64,000 bases of DNA from Epiperipatus broadwayi (lineage: Eukaryota > Onychophora > Udeonychophora > Euonychophora > Peripatidae). This document shows positions 13,601-25,600 of this stretch, piece after piece. Under the pieces are notes generated by a model. The model searched no databases and was not told where the DNA came from. It worked only from the letters and a program-made list of their open reading frames with translations. The translations under genes were made by a program, and so were the position numbers. The first letter of the stretch is position 1, and each line of letters begins with the position of its first letter. The stretch covers positions 13,203,254 to 13,267,253 of the forward strand of contig JAQFVV010006197.1 of the NCBI GenBank assembly GCA_028023455.1, in the 5' to 3' direction.

Positions 13601-16600
13601 CGGAATGCTCACTGAAATCATATGTTAGTCACCATGTTTCAGAACCGTATATAAAAGCGTTAATAACAATATTATGTAATTCTTTCTAATAATCAATTGG
13701 CATCTTAATATTGGACCCACCAAAAATGTGTGTTTATATATAGTATATATTATTTAATTAATAAAAGAGCATATGAGAAATAATCGCATGAATGACAATA
13801 TATAATTATCTATCGTTTGGTAGACCGCTTGCTCATTCACACACATACTAATGTACTTAATTTATAAATGTATGTAAATAATTTGACATGATATTAAACT
13901 AATTTTTATTATCTAACTTATTTGAGTAGTTCGAATTCCTCTTTTCTCCACTTCCAAATGTACAGCTATGCTGATATATATTTTAGTTTAGTCATAGTTA
14001 ATAGATGTCTCATGTTTTGCTCAGCTTTGCTAGTCGGCCGGATTAAAATTAATTCTCATGTGCCATCACTATTATGTTATTCATTATTTGTTTGATTTGG
14101 GGTTCTCGGGCTTGACTGGGTTTGAAGTACAGTTTGTGAGTTCCAGCTCATATTTATTAGATAAACATGTTTTGACTGGTACACTATATGGCTGGGTCAT
14201 TCATGATACATAGTCGAATGAGGTTTTGATAATAATAAGACCAACTTTATTGGTGGCACGCTTAAATGATTAAATAGTGGCATCACAGACCTGTTCAATT
14301 TTACATGAAGGAACACGGCTGGCCCATGAGTTACCACTAAGTAGTGTGTTTTGTAGCATTGTATTAAACAAATTTGAAATGAGTCATCCCAAAACATTTT
14401 GACACAGCTAAATCATCTCTACATGTAATGCTATGTCAATGATGTGCTAAATTATGCTGAAGAGAAAATTATTGTTGATATATGGGATGAACTGTATCAC
14501 TTATTCTCTTTAACCTGGACCATAGAGCTCAAAGATGTGTCACAAGGAATAAAATTCTTGATCATGTACATCCAACATTCAACAGGATATAAGCTACAAA
14601 ATGATTCTCAAACCCATCAACTTTTGTGATGCTATACATCCTTGTTCACACACTCGTCTCACACAAATTATCTGGCTTTAAGTGTTTACTATAACCTATA
14701 CAAGTTTGAGGCAGACAGGAGATGTAACATTGAAAACTACATAAACTACTCCACAATAAATACTAGACTTGTGAACCACAACCCTAATGCATGGATCAGT
14801 CTTCCTTTTATACCGGATGCATCACAAAAATTGAAAATAATTTGCTCAGATTACATATTAGCCTCTGGACCCCCCACAACCTTAATCTCAAGCAATTATT
14901 GAATAACACCAAAGACAAGTTACCTCCGGACCAGGCACTCCAAATCTATAAAATTAGCAGTACTTTCTGGTTAGCTGCACCCCAGCCGCTAGAGGCACTG
15001 TTTCTGTGTAGACACACAGAAATATCCAGAGTAAGGGCCCAAAACGCAGTCGATGCAAATTCCAATCGCTAGACGGCGCTGTTCACCATGCGTATGCACA
15101 GGAAGCTTCCACAAAGCCGGCTGGCAGCAAAACTGCCCACTTGGTGGCGCTGGTTGTAATGCGTAAGCCCATTTAACTTACGTCGTCTGCTACCAGCACT
15201 TCCAAGAACCTAGGTGGCGCTGATTCCCGTAAACAGATCTAGGTTACATCATCTGCTACACCAAGATTCTAGCCCACTCTGTTGGGTGGCGCTGTTTCTC
15301 CACGTTTACATACGGAGAAACAGCACTCTCTAACCGCAATATTATTGCAAGGGTAACGTCTACGCACATATTACTTAAAACATACGCAGCGTATAATATA
15401 AAGGTGTCAATAATGTAGAAGTCACATCTATTTAAATCTGCTTTGATTGTTAATACTGTTATATGGAATTTCATCCTGTCATAAATCCATGTATTTTACA
15501 TTCATTGTTTTTAAAAATAGATCTTTTTTTTTTTAATTTTTTTTTCTAAAAATGATTTTTTTTAAAAATCAAAATATGACCACGACTATTTACATTCGCT
15601 TCCACAACGTAACATTCTAATTTCACCTGTTTTTAAATTAATTTATTTTTTAGAAACGATCTTTTTTTAAAGATTATTTTATGTAAAAATAATTTAAAAA
15701 AAAAAAAAAAGTAATCTTTACAGCACTGTAATCATTAATCAAAATAAATAATAGTTTATTAGTTGATATTGTGAATTGGTAAATATTCAATTGTCTCCGT
15801 TGTTTCATATATATTAAAGTTTGTCTATTTAGAAATTCATTTATAGATTCTTTAAAACATCTAGCTACTCGCAAAAATCTGTAGAGATTACAAACAGTAA
15901 ATAAATTCAAGTATAATTATTATTAATTCTTTTAAGTTTGCCAGTGTATGTTTTGATCACAATCTCGTAAGTTAATAATTGTTGAAATCTACGGAAAATG
16001 CTATAATACATCGTAATGAGAATTCTAGACATATCATTCAAGTATAATTTCCAGTCACTATGAATCTTTTATGAACTATCATTTTAGTAATGGTTATTAG
16101 AATTTGTTAATAATCATAACCTAAGATTGATCGTATAATATCAGAGGAAAAAAAAGAACTTTACTTATGTAGACTGCTGGAAGTGATGAAGAGAAAAATA
16201 AATATGCTATCAATTAATGAAGCTGAGAAATTGTCAACAATACAATCTATTATCATCATCATCATCAACCATTATCAATCCACTGCAGGATGAAGGTCTC
16301 TCCAAGTTTAATCCACCTCCAATCTTTAGCTTTTCTCCACAACACCCCTGCACACTTTCTTATTTCATCTATCCATCTCACATGTGGTCTCTTCCTGGGT
16401 CTTCTACAATCTCTTGGAATCCAGTTTAAGATTTCAATTGTCCATCTATTATCATCTCTTCTAGCAATATGTCCACTTTAATCTTTTAATTTTTTCAATA
16501 AAATCAGTTACACCTTATTGTTCTCTTACTGATATATTGCGTTTTCGATCTCTTCTTGTTACTCCCAACATGCATCTCTCCATACTTCTTTGGTCTGTAT

Positions 16601-19600
16601 TGCTCTTCTATTAAGTGTCCAAGTCTCAGATCCATAAGTGAGAACAGGTAAAACACATTTATTAAAAACACCTAGATATATTTCCTTTTAGTATCAAGTT
16701 ATTTCTACCAAAAGCACTCCAAACAAGTTTAATTCTATGATTAATTTCATCCATTATGTTTCCATCTGTATTAATAATCTGACCAAGGCATTTGTAACTG
16801 TTAACTTCTTCTAACTCATTATAAACAATCTTTATTTTCATATTTTGAGAAAATTCATTAAACATTACTGTAGTAATTTTAACATTTATCTTTAGTCCTA
16901 ATTTCATCTGATAACTACTGCAACATTTCCTATAGATCTAAAGCATTATTAGCAAAAACATCATCTGTGAAATATAAATGACTTAAATAATTTCCATTTA
17001 CTTTCACTCCTTTAGTTTCCCATTTTTATCCACAAAATACTTCTTGCAACACTGCTATAAAAAGTTTGGAAATATGGAGTCACCCTGTCTCAATGTTGAC
17101 TTTACTAGTATCATTATGTAATCTAATTGTTGCTGAAATATTCTTAAAATATGACAATATCCTGGAACTATACCCTGATGATCCAATCCTTTAATCACTG
17201 AAGAAATGTTTATAGAATCAAATGCCTTTTCATAATCTACAAATCCAAAACATAATGACAACTCATATTCATTTGACCTTTCTATAACTTCTCTCAATAC
17301 CTGGATATGATCTACTGTACTAAAACCACTTTTAAATCCAGCTTGTTCTCTTGGTTGGTGGAAATCCAGTGTTCTCTGTAGACGAGTTGTAATTATTTTG
17401 GTAGAAATTTTATATAAAACTGATAAAAGGCTGATAGGTCTGTAATTTCTAATATCTTCTTTAGCACCTTTTTTAAATATTAATATTATTACTGCATTCT
17501 TCCAATCATCCCGTACATCTTTATCATTTAGACCTTTGGTATATAATTTTGCTAAAATTTTTTCTATTTCCTCACCTGCTTCTTTTAATATATCAATTAT
17601 AATTCCATCATTACCTGGAGCCTTTCATTTCTTCATACATGTAATTGCATGTCTCCTTCATTTAAAATTCTGGGCAATTCGGAAGACGTAATAGTTATAG
17701 GAGGTACTTGTTCTTTATTACTATATAATTAAACCACTAAGCATCGCATGATCACATCTCCTATACTAGCACATTAATCGTTGATAAACAGAGCAAAACG
17801 CCCCCATACAGTATTGCCACCTGTGCTAAAGAGAGTAATCAATGGATGCCAGAAGGCTTGTGTATAAAATCCCTATCTAATGCCTACTCATCCAATATTC
17901 CCCGACTAGTTTCTGGCTTGTGGCCTTCGTCAGTGAGGAGCTTTGGATCTGAGAGCACTGCATCTAGATCTTAGGATCTAAGGCAACCCTCTAGCAACCA
18001 CCTTTTATCTCTACTTAACTACAAAACTATGAGAATGAAATTGAAAACACAAAAAATATTTTCAATCTAAGCTCAATAGCTTATATAGTCATATGGGTCT
18101 GAACTCAGTTCAGCAACCATACATTTTGGTATCTTTGGCTCTTTTACAACCATAGCCACCACTATCCTATTAGGCAGGATTGGTGTTAAACCACTAAGCA
18201 TCACATGATCACATCTCCTATACTAGCACTTTAATTGTTGATAAACAGAGCAAAACTCTCCACACAGCATTGCCACCTGTGCTAAACAGAGTAATCAATG
18301 TATGCCAGAAGGTTGTGAGTAGGCATTAGATAGGGATTTTATGCACAAGCCTTCTGGCATCCATTGATTACTCTGTTTAGCACAGGTGGCAATACTGTAT
18401 GGAGAGTTTTTCTCTGTTTACTATATAATTCTTGATAAATGTCTTCTACCAATTTCATGATGTCATCTCTCTTTTTAATAATAATTCCATCTTTTTTTCT
18501 TATTGCAGATATAAATTTCCTGCCAATACCAAAATGTTGTTTGACATTCTTGAGACTTTTATTCTCTTCTACAGCTTTTCTTGGTTCACAGTTATACTTT
18601 CTCATATCATTTTCAACTCTTTTCCGCACCATTTTACAAAATTTGAGATATTCAATTCTTTTTAATGCATCATTTTTGTATATCTTCATATTCCTTCTTT
18701 TCTTTATAAATTCTCTAGTCTCAGTAGAAATTTTATTGGTCAATTGATGCTTTTTTCTACCAGCTATCTTTATTGTAGTTTCTAAAAGTGTATCAGTTAT
18801 TTTCCTATTAATATCATTCAAATCTGAATCATGTTCAAAATCTACTAATACTTGAAACCGATTTGTAAGTTCTAATTTAAATTCATTAGAATATTTCTGA
18901 AGATTAGGAATATCATCTGTAAATATTGTTTTTCTTAATAATTTTTGTCTCTCTAATTTTACATTAACATGTATCTTACACCTTACTAATCGATGATTAC
19001 TTCCTGTGTTAAATTTATTAAGAACATTACAATCTTGAAATATGTATTTCCTGTTAGTCAAAATATAATCCAGTTCTGCTGTACCTTCATTTGGATGCTT
19101 CCATGTCCATTTCCTTTTAACATTTTTCTCAAAAAAGAATTCATAATATAAAGTTTTTATTTTTCTGCAAACTCTACAAGTCTATGTCCTCTCTCATTTC
19201 TATTACCATAACCAAAATTACCTACAGCACTTTCATCTTTCATTTGTTTACCAATTCTAGCATTAAAGTCTTCCATAACAATTTTAAAATATTGTTTACT
19301 CTGATAAAAAGCCTTTTGTACATCCATATAAAAATCTTTTACTACTTCATCACTATGAGAACATGTTGGGGCATAAACCTGAATTATCTGCATTTGGTAT
19401 CTGCTATTAAGTTGTCTAACTAATTTTGCCACTCTGTATGATACACTATCAATCTCCACAATATTGTTCTTCCACTTTTTATTTATAATGAATCCTACTC
19501 CATTTGTATTTCTAATATTTGTGCCTTTATAATAGAGTATATGTCGACTTTTTAAATCAATTGTCTCTTCACCTTTTCTTCTAACTTCACAAAGTCCAAT

Positions 19601-22600
19601 AATGTCCCACTTAATATGAGATAGTTCTTCTTCTAATTCTTGCAATCTTCCTTCACTTGAAAGTGATCCACAGTTATAAGTACCTAAATAAAAAGTTGTC
19701 ATCAAATGGCAGCCTGGGTCCACAATCAGGGGATTCTTAGCACCCTCCACCTTTGGCCACCAACCACTGCCTTAGTTGGTGACTTTACAACCTCCTTTGA
19801 ATAAGAGCCATGCTTTATTTTTGTCTATCATAATTGTATATATGTATTGGAAAAATATTTATTACTTACACAAGCATTCACTCTGCCTTCTCAGGCACTG
19901 AGAAGAAAGACAATGGTGTTTCTTGATCTTAAACTCAGAGGTAAAAAACCAATAAACTCACCATGCTGGCTAATGCATGTTGGTGAGCAGCCCATCCATG
20001 TTCATATAGTATATGAATAATCATATAGTAATAACAGCTGCAACGATAAGAATATATGGAGTGGACATTAGGAAATTTGCTCTGCTCAAAGGGTCTCCTT
20101 TCAGTTAATAGCAAACTCCTTTCTGCAGCCAATACAATCTATAAAAGCTGATAAATACTGAGAAATGGAATAAAAATGATAGTTTGCATAAACGTTGCAT
20201 GGAAAATTCAAAGTTGTAATCATTTATGGTTTAACTACATTGTAAACTTAAAAAAATAAATATAATGTCAGGAAACTAGTATTAATATTGGAATACATGT
20301 ATAATTATAACAAAGCCAATAATTCTTAAAGTTAAATCAGACCAGAGACATTTTTGAAATTAAACAAGATAATGATGCCCATTCCCTGGTCTGCCATTCA
20401 ATTATTATTTTGAATTAGCCAGAATTTGAAAATGTTTCAGAATTGCACATTATTGAAAAGCAAATGGATTACAACAAAAAAAAATTAGTTTATGAACTTT
20501 TAATTGTGGATTAATATTTTTAATATTCATTATGGTTACCACACGCAAGGGTGAATCCATAAATAAAAAGTTCTAGGTTTTATTGTCACAATAGGTTAAT
20601 TGTGTAATAGGGTTAGATGATTTAGTGAAGATCAACATCATCAACAACCATTATCAATCCACTGCAGGATGAAGGTCTCTCCAAGTTCATCTTCTCTGAT
20701 CTTTAGCTTCTCTTCTCCACACCACTCCTGCACACTTTATTATTTCATCCATTCATCTCACATGTGATCTCTTTCTGGGTTTTTTATAATCTCTTGGAAT
20801 CCAGTTTAAGATTTCAATTGTCCATCTATTATCATCTCTTCTAGCAATATGTCCAGCTCAGCCCCACTTCAGTCTTTTAATGTTTTTAATAAGATCAGTA
20901 ACACCTGTTTGTTCTCTTACCCATATATTGCATTTTCAATCTCTTCTTGTTACTCTCAACATGCATCTCTCTGTACTTCTTTGAGTGGTCTGAAGTCTCT
21001 GTATTGCTCTTCTTTTAAGTGTCCATGTCTCAGATCCATAAGTGAGAAATGATAAAACATATTTATTAAAAACCTTCTTTTTAAAACACATAGGCATATT
21101 TCCTTTCAGCACCAAGTTATTTCTACTTAAAGCACTCCAATCAAGTTTAATTCTATAATTAATTTCATCCATTATGTTTTCATCTGTATTAATAATCTGA
21201 TTAAGATAGTCATAGCTGTTAACATCATCTGACCCATCATAATCAATCTTTATTTTCATATTTTAAGAATCCATTAAACATTACTGTAGTCTTTTTTACA
21301 TTTATCTTTAGTCCTACTTTCATCTGCGAACTCCTGCAACATTTCCTGAAACTCTAAAGCATTATTTGCAAAAACAACTACATCTTCTGCAAAATCTAAA
21401 TGACTTAAATAATCTCCATTTACTTTCACTCCTTTAGTTTCCCATTTAAATCCATAAAATACTTCTTGCAACACTGCTGTAAAAAGTTTTGGAGATATGG
21501 TGTCACCCTGTCTCAATGTTGACTTTACTAGTATAATATATAATCTTATTGTTGCTGAAATATTCTTTAAAATATGACAATATCCTGGATCTATATCCTG
21601 ATGATCCAATCCTTTAATCACTGAAGAAATGTTTATAGAATCCAATGTCTTTTCATAACCTGCAACTTTTCTCAATACCTGGATATGATCTACTGTACTA
21701 AAACCATTTTTAAATCCAGCTTGTTCGCTTGGTTGGTGGAAATACAATATTCTTTGTACACGTGTTGTAATTATCGTGGTAAAAATTTTGTTAAATCAAA
21801 GTTTGCTATAAATAAATTGTAATTACTTTGATAAAGATTTTGTATAAAACTGGTAAAAGATTAAAAATCTGTATTTTCTAATACTTCCTTCTGTGCTAAT
21901 ATTTTCTTTATTACTTTTTCAAAATATCAGTATTATTACCAAATTTTCCCAATCATTTGATACATCCATTATCATTTAGACATTTAATATATAATTTAGC
22001 TAATATTTTTTTTATTTTTTCATCTCATTCTAAGATATCACTTATTATTTTATCATTTTGAGGAGCCTTTTATTTCTTCATAGATATCATGGGCAATTCA
22101 GAAGATTTACTAACTGTAATAGATACTTTGTTTTCTTGTTTTTATTACTACATAATTCTTTATAAATGTCTTTCTCACATTGCATCATGTCTGTCATCTT
22201 CCTTTTTAGTAATAGTTCTATTTTTTTTTAGTTTTTATTGTTGAACATCTTTCTTTCAAATAACAAGATGTTTTCCACTTTTGAGATTTTTATTTTCTTT
22301 CATAGATTTTCTTGCCAATTCAAAATTATCTTATAATGTAATTAATTCTTTTTTATGCCATTTTACAAAACTGTAAATACTCAATTTCTTTAATGGATTA
22401 TTTTTAAAATTTTTCATATTTTTTATTTTTTAATACATTATTTTATCTCAGTAGAAAATTTATTGATCAATTGTTGCTTTTTTATACCAGCTATCTTTCT
22501 TGCAGTTCTTACTAGTGTACCAGTTATCTTCATATTAATTTTATTCATTTCTGAACAATGTTTAAAATCTGTTAATATTTTAAAACAATTTTACAATTCC

Positions 22601-25600
22601 AATTCACGTTCATTAACTTGTTTTATAAGATGAATATATTAACAATTGTAAAGTATAGACACTCATTATGTCATTAATTATAAAAAAAAAATTGTCAAAA
22701 TTGTTTATTTTATTTTAAATGTTTTAAAATATATATATTTTTAATTTTCTTATTTAAATTTGAAAAATATAATTTGTAGAAACATGATTAAAAACATATA
22801 TATTTTAAAATATATAGTAACTTGTTTTACAACAGTTATTGTTGACAGAAGCACATACTTAATAAGTTAAATGCATTTTGGTGCAAAGTATCCTCTTCAA
22901 AAAAGAAAATTTTAGAATAGCAATATATTAAATAATTAAATGAACTGTAAAAAAATAATTTAATATAATTTTTTTTCATATAATTGAAATTGCTTTTAAT
23001 TGAATATTGTTGAATTTTCAATTAGTTATTGAGATATTATTAATAAATCATACTATTTTTATTTTCCAATTCCTTTCATTCTGTTCACTGTCAATGATTG
23101 TTATATTATTTAAATCAAATTATGACAATATGTTTTTTTAAGATCTAAACACATAGATAATGCAAATGGAAAATAGAAGGGGCATATTTTAATAACAACA
23201 GAGACTCACTGATGAACTGATAATCTGACTGTTTTTAATTTAAGTGCATTTTGGAATTTGTACAATTTAAATTTAAATTATGTTATTCAATAGTACTTAA
23301 TGGTCTAATATACCTTTATATATTCCTGTCATTGCAACTGTTATTATTAAATAATTATTTATATAATAAACAAACTGTATAAGCTGCTCACAACACATAT
23401 CAGCCAATGTGGTGAGTTTCCTAGCTTTTATCTCTGAATTTAATAATCTTTCTTTTCAGTTGCCTGATAGTTCTAATTGAAATATTGGTTAAGTTTTTTT
23501 GAAGATGTTTGTGAGCAAGCTTTTTTATAGATATTTACAATCATGATAAACAAAAGTAATTATGGCTCTTATTTACAGGAAATTGTAAAGTTGCCAGTCA
23601 AGGTAGCAGTTAGCACCCTACAAGGGGAACTGTATTAAGAATCCCCTGATTATGGACCTAGGCCACCATTTAGTGTTGACCTTTAATTATTTTGGATCAT
23701 TTTAAAGCAATAAAAGATTGCACAGATTGGAAGAACAGATTAAAAGTAAACCATATATTTTTGAAATTTATGAAGTTAAATGAAAAAAGTCTATTGATTT
23801 AAAAAGTAGATACATATTTTACAACAAAGAAACAAATATTGAAAGCATAAGTGAAATGAGATTCTTTTTAAATAAAAAGTGAAAGAATAACATTGTGGTC
23901 TTTAGTGTTATATCAGGTGGTTTGGTAATATGAATTTTTCAACTTAATGCAAAATAACAAATGCAGATAATTCAGTTTCATTCTTCAACAACTTCATTGT
24001 GATGAAAAAAAGAGAATTTTTATATGAATGTACAAAATTCTTTTAATTAGACTAACAATATCTTAAAAACTTTAATGCTAGAATTGGTATATGTCTCTAA
24101 GATGAAAGTGCTAAGGGTAAATTTGGTTATTTTGATAGATATGATAGAGGGTATAGAAATTGACATGGAAGCATCCATATGAAGATGCAGCAGAATTGAA
24201 TTATATTTTGACTCATGAAAAAATATGTATTTCAAGATTAATATTTTTAATAGACTGAACATAGGCAGTGATTATTAGTTAGTAAGATGTCAGTTACATG
24301 TTAATATAAATCTAAAGAAAAAAAATATTAAGCAATATAGTATTAGCAATTGTTAATATATTCATCTTATAAAACAAGTTAATGAATGTGAATTGGAACT
24401 TGTAAAATTGTTTTAAAATATTAAGATATTTTAAACATTGTTCAGAAATGAATAAAATTAATATGAAGATAACGGGTACACTAGTAAGAACTGCAAGAAA
24501 GATAGCTGGTATAAAAAAGAAACAATTGATCAATAAATTTTCTACTGAGATAAAATAATGTATTAAAAAATATGAAAATTTTTAAAAATAATACATTAAA
24601 GAAATTGAGTATTTACAGTTTTGTAAAATGATATAAAAAAGAATTAATTACATTATAAGATAATTTTGAATTGGCAAGAAAATCTATGAAAGAAAATAAA
24701 AATCTCAAAAGTGGAAAACATCTTGTTATTTGAAAGAAAGATGTTTCAACAATAAACTGTAAAAAATAGAACTATTACTAAAAAGGAAGATGACAGACAT
24801 GATGGAATGTGAGAAAGACATTTATCAAGAATTATATAGTAATAAAGAACAAGTACCTCCTATAACTATTACATCTTCCGAATTGCCCAGAATTTTAAAT
24901 GAAGAAGTGAGACATGCAATTAAATGTATGAAGAAATGAAAGGCTCCAGGTAATGATGGAATTATAATTGATATATTAAAAGAAGCAGGTGAGGAAATAG
25001 AAAAAAATTTAGCAAAATTATATACCAAATGTCTAAATGATAAAGATGTACGGGATGATCGGAAGAATGCAGTAATAATATTAATATTTAAAAAAGGTGC
25101 TAAAGAAGATATTAGAAATTACAGACCTATCAGCCTTTTATCAGTTTTATATAAAATTTCTACCAAGATAATTACAACTCGTCTACAGAGAACATTGGAT
25201 TTCCACCAACCAAGAGAACAAGCTGGATTTAAAAGTGGTTTTAGTACAGTAGATCATATCCAGGTATTGAGAGAAGTTATAGAAAGGTCAAATGAATATG
25301 AGTTGTCATTATGTTTTGGATTTGTAGATTATGAAAAGGCATTTGATTCTATAAACATTTCTTCAGTGATTAAAGGATTGGATCATCAGGGTATAGATCC
25401 AGGATATTGTCATATTTTAAGAATATTTCAGCAACAATTAGATTACATAATGATACTAGTAAAGTCAACATTGAGACAGGGTGACAACATATTTCCAAAC
25501 TTTTTATAGCAGTGTTGCAAGAAGTATTTTGTGGATAAAAATGGGAAACTAAAGGAGTGAAAGTAAATGGAAATTATTTAAGTCATTTATATTTCACAGA

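Larger units (their letters stand above)
14962..17730. repeat. Left arm of a ~2.8-kb inverted repeat
   Basis: This is the inverted copy of 24830-27712. Both arms carry the same 3' half of an RTE element and the same ~1.25 kb beyond its 3' tail. Over a 72-codon frame present in both arms (15256-15474 and 27201-27419) I count three residue differences, so the arms are very similar. The outer end starts TACTTTCTGGTTAGCTGCAC; the inner end coincides with a foldback insertion at 17731. Confidence 0.93.
16240..20134 (-). mobile_element. RTE-type LINE, copy A (near full length, broken)
   Basis: RTE elements are short LINEs with an AP-like endonuclease and a reverse transcriptase, and often end in a short tandem repeat. 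Copy A has its 3' tail at 16250-16270, an ATC/GAT trinucleotide run. RT pieces are at 16240-17700, interrupted at 17731-18418 by another element. The endonuclease is at 18339-19750. Upstream, 19751-20134 aligns with the 5' region of copy C, so the element reaches at least about 20070. The RT shows [17 protein letters not shown], then FTDD in place of FADD. Frameshifts break RT and endonuclease. The C-terminal part encodes the family tail with W-I-P-R-D and GETF-x-LQW. Confidence 0.88.

Noticed and set aside
15256-15474. A 72-codon frame preserved in both palindrome arms (also 27201-27419)
   Set aside because: The similarity is explained by recent duplication of the DNA. There is no independent evidence of coding, and it covers the non-coding tandem array.
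16217-16481. Plus-strand frames over the RTE 3' end (also 26194-26458 minus)
   Set aside because: They are antisense shadows of the RTE C-terminal region, repeated because the arms are duplicated.
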